This document shows, piece after piece, positions 45,577 to 54,260 of a DNA stretch of 64,000 bases. The translations under genes were made by a program, and so were the position numbers. The notes beneath the pieces were generated by a model that did not search any database, was not told the DNA's origin, and saw nothing but the letters and a program-made list of their open reading frames with translations. How positions within the stretch are numbered: the first letter of the stretch is position 1; the number at the start of each line of letters is the position of its first letter. Source of the stretch: Gemmatimonadales bacterium (GTDB lineage Bacteria > Gemmatimonadota > Gemmatimonadetes > Gemmatimonadales > GWC2-71-9); NCBI GenBank assembly GCA_036500345.1, contig DASYCE010000026.1, positions 62,001 through 126,000 on the forward strand, read 5' to 3'.

Positions 45577-46914
45577 TCAGAGCAGGACCAACGAGGCGAG
45601 ACCGAGGAGCAGGGCAAACCCGACGGCATCGGCAAGTGCGCTCACCAGCGCCGGTGAAGCCTCCCAGCGGTCCCGTCCCCAGCGGCGCAGCGCGCCCGGC
45701 AACAGCGCGCCCGCCACGGTGGCCGCGCAGAGATTGCCGGTCATCGCCAGCAGCACGACGAGGCCGAGCTTCCACGACTCGCCGAGCAGCACGGCCACGC
45801 CGGCGACCACCGCGCCGATCGCCACGCCGTTGACCAGGCCCACCACTGCCTCGCGAGAGAGCAGCGTCCACCGCGGCGATGGATTCGTATTGAGGATTCG
45901 TCGTCGTGCAGCTACGGCGAGCGCCTGGGTCCCGGCGCTCCCGCCAGCGCCAGCTACCACCGGCATCCAGACGACGAGGGTGATCGCACGCAACAGCGAA
46001 TCGGCGAAGAAGTAGACGACCGCGGCAGCGACGAACGACGGCAGCAAGTTGAGATAGAGCCACGGAAGCCGGCCGCGGACGGCCGCAAGCCACGACGGAT
46101 TCTCCCCCTCGCGCGCGGACAGGCCGCCGGCACGGAGCAGGTCGGCGGCAACCTGGTCAGCGGTGACATCGCGCACGTCGTCGGCCGTGACGCGTCCCAG
46201 CAGCCGACCCGTGCCATCGACGACCGGTACGCTGGTCAGGTTGTACCGCGTCAGCATCCGGACAACCTGATCCTGCCCGGCATCAGGCGCGACATGCGCC
46301 TCGTCGGGGACCATGTGGTCCCGAACCGTGGTCACCGGCTCGGCGAGGAGGAGTGCCTTGATCGAGAGGATTCCTCGCAGGCGTCGCTGCGCATCCACCA
46401 CGAAGATCTCGGTCAGGTCGCCGATCGATGCCGCCTGTCGGCGAACCGATTCCACCGCGAGCGCCACGCGGTCGCTGTCGACGACGGTGACCACGCGAGC
46501 GGTCATCAGGCCGCCCGCAGACGTCGCGTCGTAGCGCAGGAGCTGACCAACATCCGCGGCATGATGCAGCAGCGCGAGGATTCGGTCGCGATGACCCGCA
46601 CTGACCCGGGCGAGCAGGTCGGCAGCGTCATCGTCCTCGAGATGCGCCACGATGCGCGCGGCACATTCATCGCCGAGCGCGGCGAGGAGCGCAGCGGCCC
46701 CGCCGTCGCGCGGCAGTTCGGCGATCGCTCGCGCCGCGAGCGCGGGCGGGAGACGCGTGATGAATTCGGTGCGGTCGTCGCCACGGAGCGATCGGAGGAC
46801 ATCGGCGAGATCCGCACCGGCCAGTGTGCCGGCGCGATGCAGCACGGCAGACCAGCGACGTTCCCGGACCAGGGCGATGAGTTCGCGCGCGTCGTCGACC
46901 ACGGCGCGCGTCAT
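45577..46914 (-). CDS. mgtE: MgtE-type magnesium transporter
   Basis: The 445-residue protein has an N-terminal helical domain (residues about 20-125), a CBS pair (DSDRVALAVESVRR, VPVVDGTGRLLGRVTADDV), and a five-helix membrane domain with the pore-forming LLPSFVAAAVVYFF and MPVVAGAGGSAGTQALA-type segments. Mg2+-dependent gating by the N and CBS domains is known for the family. It overlaps the CorC-type gene upstream (ATGA). Confidence 0.93.
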   Translation of the reverse strand: MTRAVVDDARELIALVRERRWSAVLHRAGTLAGADLADVLRSLRGDDRTEFITRLPPALAARAIAELPRDGGAAALLAALGDECAARIVAHLEDDDAADLLARVSAGHRDRILALLHHAADVGQLLRYDATSAGGLMTARVVTVVDSDRVALAVESVRRQAASIGDLTEIFVVDAQRRLRGILSIKALLLAEPVTTVRDHMVPDEAHVAPDAGQDQVVRMLTRYNLTSVPVVDGTGRLLGRVTADDVRDVTADQVAADLLRAGGLSAREGENPSWLAAVRGRLPWLYLNLLPSFVAAAVVYFFADSLLRAITLVVWMPVVAGAGGSAGTQALAVAARRRILNTNPSPRWTLLSREAVVGLVNGVAIGAVVAGVAVLLGESWKLGLVVLLAMTGNLCAATVAGALLPGALRRWGRDRWEASPALVSALADAVGFALLLGLASLVLL

Positions 46915-48095
46915 CCGCCGACGCGGTCGATGACGACCGGCGCGACTGCGTCCCGGCGTACCAGCACCCGTTCGACCCTGGTCGGCGACGCCGCAAGGAC
47001 GTCGATCTCGAGTCCGCGCAACGCGAACCGCTCGCCGGTGGCGGGGATGCGCCCGAGCAGTTCGGCGAGGAGCCCCACGAACGAAACCGCCTCGCCGCGC
47101 GGAAGCTCGATGCCGAAATGCTCGCCGACCGCGGATGGCGACATGGCGGCATCCGCCTCGAGCACCGCAGCGGTCGCGATGGTGGTGACCGGAGCATCGT
47201 CCTCGTCGGCGATTTCGCCGACGAGCGCGCCGAGGAGATCGTCGAGCGTGACGATCCCGGCAGTGCCGCCGAATTCATCGACGACCACCGCCAGGTGCTG
47301 CCGTTCGCGCTGCATGTCGAGCAGGGCGTCGCCCGCCGGTCGAAGCTCGGGCGCAAACGAGACGGGACGGAGCGGCAACACGTCGCCGGCCTGATGCTTG
47401 AACAGATCGAACGCGTGCAGCATTCCGACGATTTCATCCAGCGTCGCGCCGTAGACCGGAAGGCGGGTGTAGCCGCTCTCGGCGAAGGTGCGTTCCACAT
47501 CCGCGTACGCCGCGTCCTGCGGAATCGCGACGACGTCGGTTCTCGGCGTCATGACCTCCTTGACCGGGCGGACCGCGAAGGTCATCACCCCACCGACCAT
47601 CACCAGCTCCTCGCCGCCGACGCCACTCGCCGACCCTTCCCGCGTGAGCGCCCGGATCTCGTCAGCCGGATCGGTGCCGCTCGCCGGAAGGACCCAGCCG
47701 AGAATGGCGGCGAGCCCTGCCAGCAATGCACCGAGCTGCTCGACGACCCGTTCGGCTCGGGGCAACGTCAGCCATCGCGGGAGGAGATATCCACCGAGCA
47801 GCGTGACCGGGACGCCGATCAGCACGACGACGACGCCCAGCTCCGCAACGGTCAGATCGCTGAACACTCCGGGAATTGCCGCGCCGGCCAGCGCGACGCC
47901 GAACGACGCCGCAGACGTGGCAGCCATCACCTGCCGCTCGGTGACCGCAATCCATGCGAGCGACTCTTGGGCGCCGCGCAGGCGCCGCGCAATCGCTTCT
48001 GCCAATGCCACGCGCGCACTGGTGACCAATGCCGCGGCGCCCGCCGAACTGACGAACGCGAGAACCAGGCCGAGGAGAAGGAGCAGCCAGCTCAT
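46911..48095 (-). CDS. CNNM/CorC-type (HlyC family) membrane protein with CBS and CorC_HlyC domains
   Basis: The 394-residue protein has three or four membrane segments (SWLLLLLGLVLAFVSSAG onwards) forming a CNNM domain, two CBS motifs (VKEVMTPRTDVVAI, RLPVYGATLDEIVGML) and a C-terminal CorC_HlyC domain (VDEFGGTAGIVTLDDLLGALVGEI). Such proteins take part in Mg2+/Co2+ efflux or sensing. It is one of two tandem CorC-type genes and overlaps both neighbours (ATGA each side). Confidence 0.9.
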   Translation of the reverse strand: MSWLLLLLGLVLAFVSSAGAAALVTSARVALAEAIARRLRGAQESLAWIAVTERQVMAATSAASFGVALAGAAIPGVFSDLTVAELGVVVVLIGVPVTLLGGYLLPRWLTLPRAERVVEQLGALLAGLAAILGWVLPASGTDPADEIRALTREGSASGVGGEELVMVGGVMTFAVRPVKEVMTPRTDVVAIPQDAAYADVERTFAESGYTRLPVYGATLDEIVGMLHAFDLFKHQAGDVLPLRPVSFAPELRPAGDALLDMQRERQHLAVVVDEFGGTAGIVTLDDLLGALVGEIADEDDAPVTTIATAAVLEADAAMSPSAVGEHFGIELPRGEAVSFVGLLAELLGRIPATGERFALRGLEIDVLAASPTRVERVLVRRDAVAPVVIDRVGG

Positions 48096-49252
48096 TCGGA
48101 AACCTCCGCCGGCACCGGCCACACGGTGACGCGTCGCACGCGCCGCCGCACCACGAGATCGGCGACGAAGCGCCACCCGTCGATCGTTCGCGCCTCACCC
48201 ATCTTCGGCACATGCCCGAACTCGGCGAGAACCAGACCGCCGACCGTGGCAACCTGTGGCTGGCCGAAGTCGTGCTCCAGCTCGGCCTCGAGATCGACGA
48301 GCGGGATCCCTCCCTGCACCGTATAGTGACCATCATCATGGCGGAGCACCGGCTGCACTTCGTCGACGTCGTGCTCGTCGTGAATCTCGCCGACGATCTG
48401 CTCGAGAACATCTTCGAGCGTGACAAGCCCCGCCGTGCCGCCGAACTCGTCCACGACGACGGCGAGATGCCCCTGGCCGCGCTGAAAGTCACGCAGCTGC
48501 CGGTCAAGCCGTTTCGCCTCGGGCACGAACGCCGCCGGGCGGATCAGCTCCTGCCAACGCGCCGTCGCGGCGTGCTCCTGCTGGCGGGACAGCATGTCCT
48601 TGGCGTGCAGCATCCCGATCACGGCGTCCGGATTGCCGTCGAGCACCAGCAGCCGCGCATGCTCACTCCGCCGCAACGTGTCGATCACGTCGTCGGCACT
48701 TTCAGAGAGGTCGACCGAGACGATATCGATGCGCGGCGTCATCACTTCGGACACTGTCATCGATGCGAGTGAGAAGACACCGGCGGCCATGTCGTGCGGC
48801 GTCGGTGCACCGGGCCGCGTCGGCGCCGCGGGTGCCGGCCCGTGATCGACGCGAGCGGCGAGCCTCAGCAGCGGCCCGAACACCGGCATCGCCCGCAGCG
48901 CGATGGTGCGCGCGTACGGAACGAGCTCCGGCGCGAGCGACGCCAGCAGCCTCGGTGCGAGGTCGCCCACGGCCCATACCAGCAGTGTGACGAGGACGAT
49001 CCGGACGAGCGCGGTGAGCGCGAGATACATCCACCAACGCACTCCCGTCGCCGCGAGCGCCGCAGCGACGGTCATGAGGGTGAGATGCATGATGTGCAGT
49101 GCTCGCGCCGCAGAGATCGGCTCGGCGCCGGGCGCCCGGGCCAGCGCCCGCGCACCAAGTTCACCATCGCCCTGCGCCGCCAGCGCGACGAAGGCGGCGG
49201 CAAGCATCACCAGCCCCGCGAGCGCGGGAAGGCCGCGGATCAGTTCGGTCAC
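48092..49252 (-). CDS. CorC/HlyC-family protein with degenerate membrane domain
   Basis: The 386-residue protein has weakly hydrophobic N-terminal helices (GLPALAGLVMLAAAFVALAA; YLALTALVRIVLVTLLVWAV), then CBS motifs (VSEVMTPRIDIVSV, RLLVLDGNPDAVIGML), and the strongly conserved VDEFGGTAGLVTLEDVLEQIVGEI of CorC. It lies in the ybeX position after phoH-ybeY, where a CorC-type gene is normal. It starts at GTG overlapping ybeY as GTGA. It is related to the next gene and probably arose by duplication. Confidence 0.9.
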   Translation of the reverse strand: MTELIRGLPALAGLVMLAAAFVALAAQGDGELGARALARAPGAEPISAARALHIMHLTLMTVAAALAATGVRWWMYLALTALVRIVLVTLLVWAVGDLAPRLLASLAPELVPYARTIALRAMPVFGPLLRLAARVDHGPAPAAPTRPGAPTPHDMAAGVFSLASMTVSEVMTPRIDIVSVDLSESADDVIDTLRRSEHARLLVLDGNPDAVIGMLHAKDMLSRQQEHAATARWQELIRPAAFVPEAKRLDRQLRDFQRGQGHLAVVVDEFGGTAGLVTLEDVLEQIVGEIHDEHDVDEVQPVLRHDDGHYTVQGGIPLVDLEAELEHDFGQPQVATVGGLVLAEFGHVPKMGEARTIDGWRFVADLVVRRRVRRVTVWPVPAEVSE

Positions 49253-49674
49253 GTCAGGGCCGCCAGATACTGCTCCTGCCGGCGCCACATCGCGCTTTGC
49301 AGCCGCGACGCCCCGTCGGGATGATCCCACCCCAGCACGTGCAGCGTCCCGTGAATCACCAGGCGCAGCAACTCGTGGCGCACGGGCACGCCGTGCTCGC
49401 GCGCGTTCCGCGCCGCCGCATACCGGCAGATATAGACATCACCGGTCACGGCACCGTCCGGCTGTAGTAATGGAAATGATAGCACGTCGGTGGCGCCGCG
49501 GTGGCCAAGATAGCGCGCGTTGAGCGCGCGCATGGTGTGCTTGCCGACAAACGTCACGTGAACCGTCGCGCGGCGGCGTTCACCGCGGAGGACACCGCGG
49601 ACCGCGGCGTCGACGGCGCCCACCGGCAGTCCGCCGAGCGCGCCGTTGACGCGCACCTCCGGCGCGGCGGCCAT
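49249..49674 (-). CDS. ybeY: Endoribonuclease YbeY
   Basis: The 141-residue metalloenzyme needed for 16S rRNA maturation and ribosome quality control. It has the zinc motif HGTLHVLGWDH with three histidines, preceded by NARYLGHRGATDVLSF, the family signature. It is encoded between phoH and the CorC-type gene, the usual order; the ATG overlaps the phoH stop as TGATG. Confidence 0.96.
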   Translation of the reverse strand: MAAAPEVRVNGALGGLPVGAVDAAVRGVLRGERRRATVHVTFVGKHTMRALNARYLGHRGATDVLSFPLLQPDGAVTGDVYICRYAAARNAREHGVPVRHELLRLVIHGTLHVLGWDHPDGASRLQSAMWRRQEQYLAALT

Positions 49675-50630
49675 CAGCCTGCCTGATCGTCGGCGTAGGC
49701 GCGGATGATGTCGCGGACCAGCCGATGCCGGACCACGTCCACCTCGGTGAGATAGTGGAAGGCGATGCCGGTGATCCCCGGCAGCACGCGCTCGATCTGG
49801 ATCAGCCCCGAATCCTCGCGGCTCACCAGGTCGATCTGCGTCCGGTCCCCGGTGACGACGACCTTGCTGTTCACACCGAGCCGGGTGAGGAACATCTTCA
49901 TCTGGGCGCCGGTGGCGTTCTGCGCCTCGTCGAGAATGATGAACGCGTCGGCGAGGGTCCGCCCGCGCATGTAGGCCAGCGGGGCGATCTCGATGACACG
50001 GGTATCGAGCGCGCGCTGCACCTTGTCGCCGGGCATCATGTCCTCCAGCGCGTCGTACAGCGGGCGAAGATAGGGGTCGACCTTCTGCTGCAGGTCGCCC
50101 GGGAGGAAGCCGAGTGATTCACCGGCCTCGACCGCTGGCCTGGCGAGCACGATTCGCTTCACCCGTTTGCGCGCCAGCGCCTCGACCGCCTTTGCCACCG
50201 CGAGGTACGTCTTGCCGGTCCCCGCGGGCCCGATACCGATCACGATGTCGTGCCCCTCGATCAGATCGAGGTATTCGCGCTGGCCGGGTGTCTTCGCGAC
50301 GATCGCGCGACGGATCCCGGGAAGCACGATCTTTCCGGCGTCACCGGGGGTACCGAGTTCCGTGACATGGCCGTTCGTCGCCATGCGATAGACATCTTCG
50401 GCGGCCACAGCCTGACCAGCGCGGGCGAGATCGATCAACCCTTGCACCACCGGCGCCGCGCGCTCGACCTGCGCAGCCGTGCCGAGGAGCGTGACCGCAT
50501 CCCCCCGCTGCGAGACGCGAACCCCGAGGGCGCGTTGCAACTCGACGAAGTTGGTTTCGTTGACACCGGCCAGGAGGAGTGGATCCGCACCCTCCGCCGG
50601 CAGCGTCAGCCGACTGTCCTCGGGATTCAT
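49674..50630 (-). CDS. PhoH-family ATPase (YbeZ-like)
   Basis: The 318-residue protein has an N-terminal KH-like region and a PhoH P-loop domain: GIGPAGTGKTYLAVA (Walker A), RPAVEAGESLGFLPGDLQQK (family signature), AFIILDEAQNAT (Walker B). It interacts functionally with YbeY in RNA metabolism. The ATG overlaps the aspS stop (ATGA). Confidence 0.96.
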   Translation of the reverse strand: MNPEDSRLTLPAEGADPLLLAGVNETNFVELQRALGVRVSQRGDAVTLLGTAAQVERAAPVVQGLIDLARAGQAVAAEDVYRMATNGHVTELGTPGDAGKIVLPGIRRAIVAKTPGQREYLDLIEGHDIVIGIGPAGTGKTYLAVAKAVEALARKRVKRIVLARPAVEAGESLGFLPGDLQQKVDPYLRPLYDALEDMMPGDKVQRALDTRVIEIAPLAYMRGRTLADAFIILDEAQNATGAQMKMFLTRLGVNSKVVVTGDRTQIDLVSREDSGLIQIERVLPGITGIAFHYLTEVDVVRHRLVRDIIRAYADDQAG

Positions 50631-52414
50631 GGCGTCCCGTCGCCTGCCAGGCGAAGATGCAGCGCGGCGAGATCGGCCGGATTCACCGGAGTTGGCGCTC
50701 CCTCGAAGAGCGCGCGCGCACCCGCGGTCTTGGGAAAGGCGATGACATCGCGCAGCGACGTCGCGCCGGCGAGGAGCATCGCGATCCGGTCGAAACCAAG
50801 CGCAAAGCCGCCGTGGGGCGGCGCACCCGACGCGAGGGCGTCGAGGAGGAAGCCGAACCGGCGTCGCTGATCGTCGGGTCCGATGCCAAGAAAGCGGAAG
50901 ACCGTTGCCTGCAGCGCCGGATCGGTGATTCGTATCGAGCCGCTGCCGAGTTCATTGCCGTTGTAGACCGCGTCATAATGCAGCGCGCGACAGCGCCACG
51001 GTTCGGTGTCGAGGTAGGCCCGGTCATCCGGATGTGGAGACGTGAACGGATGATGGGTGAACACCCAGCTTCCGTTCTCGGGATCGCGCTCGAAGAGCGG
51101 GAAATCAACCACCCAGGTGAACGAATGCTCCGCAGTTCGGGGCACGGCAGGATGCCGGCCGAGAATCGATCGCACCGCGTGAAGCGCCGGCGAGGTGACG
51201 GCATCGGCGCCCGCCACCGCGACAACGAGCGACCCTGCCGGCACCGCGTCGGCCGCGGGACCAGTTGCGATCGCCGGAATTGCCTTGAGCCCCTGCCCCT
51301 CCCACGCCGCGTCGGTCTTCCGCATCCAGATCAACCCGCCGGCGCCCGCGCTCTTGGCCGACGCGGTCAGTGCGTCGAGCTCCTTGCGCGACAGCGCGGC
51401 GAGCCCCGGCGCCACGATTCCCCGCACGCGGCCGCCCGGTTCGAGCGCGACGCGGACCCAATCGGCGGCGCCGGCCGCGACGCGCGGCGTGAAATCCTCG
51501 ATCTCGAGGCCGAACCGAACGTCCGGCTTGTCAATACCGAAGCGCTCCATTGCATCGTGGTGCCGCATCCGAGGAAACGGAGTCGTCACCTGGTGCCCGG
51601 CCTCGCGCCAGAGATCGGCGAGAACGCGCTCAACGATCGGCAGCACGTCGTCCTGCTGGACGAACGAGGCTTCGAGGTCGATCTGGGTGAACTCGGGCTG
51701 GCGATCGGCGCGCAGGTCCTCATCGCGGAAGCAGCGCGCCAGCTGGAAGTAGCGGTCGAATCCCGCGACCATCAGCAACTGCTTGTAGATCTGCGGCGAT
51801 TGCGGGAGGGCGTAGAACTCTCGCGGCTGCACCCGGCTCGGCACCAGATAGTCGCGCGCACCCTCCGGCGTCGGCTTGGTGAGAATCGGTGTCTCGATCT
51901 CCAGGAAGCCAAGCTCGGTCAGCGTGGCGCGTGCCCGCTGCAGCAGCCGATGCCGAAGAATCAGGTTGCCCTGCAGTTCGGCGCGGCGCAGGTCGAGCAC
52001 CCGGTGCTCCAGCCGAAGCTCTTCCGCGGCGAGTTCCTCACCCTCCCGACGCGCCACCGGAATCGCCGGCGTGCGCGCGGGACCGATGATCGTCAGCCGG
52101 GTGACCCGGACCTCGACCTCACGGGTCGGCATGGAGGGGTCGCGCGCCGGCTCGCGCCGGGCGGCAACCGTACCGTCGACCAGAAGCACCGTTTCGGGCG
52201 ACGCCGCGGCCGCGGCAGCGATCACCTCCGGCGTGCTCCATTCCGGATCGCACGAAAGCTGGACCAGCCCGTCGCGGTCACGCAGATCGAGGAATACGAT
52301 GCCACCGAGGTCACGCCGGCGATGCACCCAGCCGCCGAGCCGGACCTGCTGGCCCACATGGTCGGCGCGAAGGGCACCACATCGATGAGTGCGGAGAGAT
52401 GTCGCTGCTGTCAA
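50627..52414 (-). CDS. aspS: Aspartyl-tRNA synthetase
   Basis: Class II synthetase of 595 residues: an N-terminal OB-fold (GGWVHRRRDLGG), motif 2 (FQLARCFRDEDLRADRQPEFTQ), the bacterial GAD insert and motif 3 (GGFALGFDRIAMLL). At position 36 in RRRDLGG the residue is Leu, as in discriminating AspRS, where non-discriminating enzymes usually have His. The start is TTG at the edge of the conserved N-terminus; no better codon is available. It leads the 18-kb chain of minus-strand genes. The 237-base gap to rlmN holds no evident gene or T-box. Confidence 0.96.
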   Translation of the reverse strand: MTAATSLRTHRCGALRADHVGQQVRLGGWVHRRRDLGGIVFLDLRDRDGLVQLSCDPEWSTPEVIAAAAAASPETVLLVDGTVAARREPARDPSMPTREVEVRVTRLTIIGPARTPAIPVARREGEELAAEELRLEHRVLDLRRAELQGNLILRHRLLQRARATLTELGFLEIETPILTKPTPEGARDYLVPSRVQPREFYALPQSPQIYKQLLMVAGFDRYFQLARCFRDEDLRADRQPEFTQIDLEASFVQQDDVLPIVERVLADLWREAGHQVTTPFPRMRHHDAMERFGIDKPDVRFGLEIEDFTPRVAAGAADWVRVALEPGGRVRGIVAPGLAALSRKELDALTASAKSAGAGGLIWMRKTDAAWEGQGLKAIPAIATGPAADAVPAGSLVVAVAGADAVTSPALHAVRSILGRHPAVPRTAEHSFTWVVDFPLFERDPENGSWVFTHHPFTSPHPDDRAYLDTEPWRCRALHYDAVYNGNELGSGSIRITDPALQATVFRFLGIGPDDQRRRFGFLLDALASGAPPHGGFALGFDRIAMLLAGATSLRDVIAFPKTAGARALFEGAPTPVNPADLAALHLRLAGDGTP

Positions 52415-52651
52415 AGGTGCAGGTTCAGTCAGGCTCGGCTCAGGTGGAGTGGAACCGCAAATAGTAACCGTCGTCAGGCGCCTCCAGCAACAAAACCGAC
52501 CGATCGATTGGTGTCAGATGCGAGGTGAGGTGGCACAGTCCAACCTTCCTGCAGACAACGGGATAGCCCGCTGACCGCAGCCCTGGGCCGCTGCAGCTTC
52601 GTTACCGGAATGCCGTGCAGCGCAACGTCTCGACACCCTTATCTTTCGGCG

Positions 52652-53725
52652 GTGAAGTCACCCGCGCAGCAGACAATTCTCGACCTGGCCCCACCCGAAG
52701 CCACCCGCGTGCTCAGTTCCTGGGTCGCCGAGCAGCAGCTGCCGGCATACCGCGTCACGCAGCTGCTGCGACGACTCTGGGTCGCACCGGTGGCTTCGTG
52801 GGAGGGAGCAACCGAGCTGCCGAAGGCGCTGCGCGCCACGCTCGATCAGACCTTCCCGATTCCACGGCTGGCCGAGGAGGTCACTCAGGAATCGCGGGAC
52901 GGGACCCGGAAATTTCTCTGGGGACTTGCCGACGGGGAGCAGATCGAGTCGGTCCTGATCCCCTCCGCCGGGCGACGGACGCTCTGCATTTCCTCACAGG
53001 CGGGGTGTGCGCTGGGCTGCGTCTTCTGCGCCACCGGACGGATGGGATTTCGCCGGAACCTCGCCACCTGGGAGATCGTGGCGCAGGTGCGTGAGCTGGT
53101 GCTCCGCGATCCGGCGAACAAACCGACCAACATCGTCTTCATGGGGATGGGAGAACCGCTGCTCAACTGGGACGCGGTCGACGCGGCCCTCACGATTCTC
53201 AATCATCCGGACGGATTCGGCATCGGCGCTCGGCACATCACGGTGTCGACGGTGGGCATCGTGCCGGGGATGCTGGCGCTGGCCAAACGCCCCGAGCAGT
53301 TCCGGCTGGCGATCTCGCTGCATTCGCCGCACGCAGCCGAGCGCCAGGCGCTGATGCCGATCGAGAAGAAGTATCCGCTGGCGGAGGTCGTGGCGGCTGC
53401 AGCGACCTTCGAGCGGCGGATCACCTTCGAATATGTCCTGATTGCAGGAAAGAATGACCGCGAACGCGATGCGATTGCGCTGGCGTCGCTGGCGCGCAAA
53501 CTCGGCGCCCATGTGAATCTCCTGCCGCTGCATCCCGGCGGAAATCCTGATCTGGTGCCTGCCGGCGCCGCGTCGATCCGCGAATTCCGCGGAGCGCTGA
53601 CGGCGCGGGGGATCGAGGCAGTGGTCCGCCGCAGTCGCGGCCTCGACATCGACGCGGCCTGCGGACAACTGCGCGTCGCGGTCGAACGGAAACGGCGCGC
53701 CGACGAAGCCGTCGCGGGCGGATAG
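52652..53725 (+). CDS. rlmN: 23S rRNA/tRNA adenine-C2 methyltransferase RlmN
   Basis: Radical-SAM enzyme that methylates A2503 of 23S rRNA and A37 of some tRNAs. The 357-residue protein has the CALGCVFCATGRMGFRRNL cluster motif, FMGMGEPLLN, HITVSTVGIVPGM and the late GLDIDAACGQL with the second methylated cysteine. The GTG start gives ILDLAPPEA at the right distance from the family beginning; an ATG at 52610 would add 14 residues. It is divergent from aspS. Confidence 0.95.
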   Translation: MKSPAQQTILDLAPPEATRVLSSWVAEQQLPAYRVTQLLRRLWVAPVASWEGATELPKALRATLDQTFPIPRLAEEVTQESRDGTRKFLWGLADGEQIESVLIPSAGRRTLCISSQAGCALGCVFCATGRMGFRRNLATWEIVAQVRELVLRDPANKPTNIVFMGMGEPLLNWDAVDAALTILNHPDGFGIGARHITVSTVGIVPGMLALAKRPEQFRLAISLHSPHAAERQALMPIEKKYPLAEVVAAAATFERRITFEYVLIAGKNDRERDAIALASLARKLGAHVNLLPLHPGGNPDLVPAGAASIREFRGALTARGIEAVVRRSRGLDIDAACGQLRVAVERKRRADEAVAGG

Positions 53726-53764
53726 CCGCTTGCCGGGGGGCGCCGCCGTCCGGTAGACTGCGGT

Positions 53765-53815
53765 ACAGGTGATGGGGCTCGCCTTCAACCGCCAATCGTG
53801 GCTGATAGCTCCTGC
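53765..53815 (+). promoter_or_regulatory. Fluoride riboswitch (crcB motif)
   Basis: The stretch matches the crcB RNA consensus: GGTGATGGGGCTCGCC, AACCGCC and GCTGATAGCTCCTGC in order and at the right spacing. It begins just after rlmN and lies 26 bases before the crcB start codon, so it likely turns on crcB when fluoride binds. Immediately after it GTACA-TCA-TGTAC (53816-53828) can form a hairpin near the ribosome-binding site, a candidate expression platform. Confidence 0.93.
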
Positions 53816-53841
53816 GTACATCATGTACCCGACGAGAGATC

Positions 53842-54246
53842 ATGTCGCAGCCACAGATCACGCCACTCTATCTGGTGACAGTCGCGCTCGGCAGCGCCGT
53901 CGGCGGTGCCGCACGATTTGCGCTGACGATCGTGACGCAGAGCCGCACCGATGCAGCCTTCCCGGTCGGCACGTTCGTCGTCAACATTCTCGGCTGCCTG
54001 GCGCTCGGCGCGCTGGTGCAACTCACCGCCGGCCGGTCGACCGTGACGCAGTTGCTGCTGACCACCGGATTCTGCGGGGGCTTCACCACCTTCTCGACCT
54101 TCAGCTACGAGTCGATCGCGCTGATCCAGAACGGCCTATGGGCGCGAGCCGGAGCGTATGTCGCAGGAAGCGTTGTGCTCGGGCTCGCGGCGTTCTGGTG
54201 CGGCATGGCCGCGACGCGCGCAATGGCAGGCGTCATCGCAAGCTGA
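53842..54246 (+). CDS. crcB: Fluoride ion exporter CrcB/Fluc
   Basis: The 134-residue protein has four membrane helices, the family motif GGAARF near residue 22, [13 protein letters not shown] and the pore block [17 protein letters not shown]. Dual-topology dimers export fluoride. It has the fluoride riboswitch upstream, so the function is well supported. GACGAGAG precedes the ATG. The gene ends 14 bases before a convergent hydrolase gene. Confidence 0.97.
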   Translation: MSQPQITPLYLVTVALGSAVGGAARFALTIVTQSRTDAAFPVGTFVVNILGCLALGALVQLTAGRSTVTQLLLTTGFCGGFTTFSTFSYESIALIQNGLWARAGAYVAGSVVLGLAAFWCGMAATRAMAGVIAS

Positions 54247-54260
54247 CGGGTGCGAGGCCC

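Noticed and set aside
52415..52651. A T-box or other aminoacyl-tRNA-sensing leader before aspS
   Set aside because: No T-box TGG-type antiterminator block, specifier loop or terminator hairpin could be recognised.
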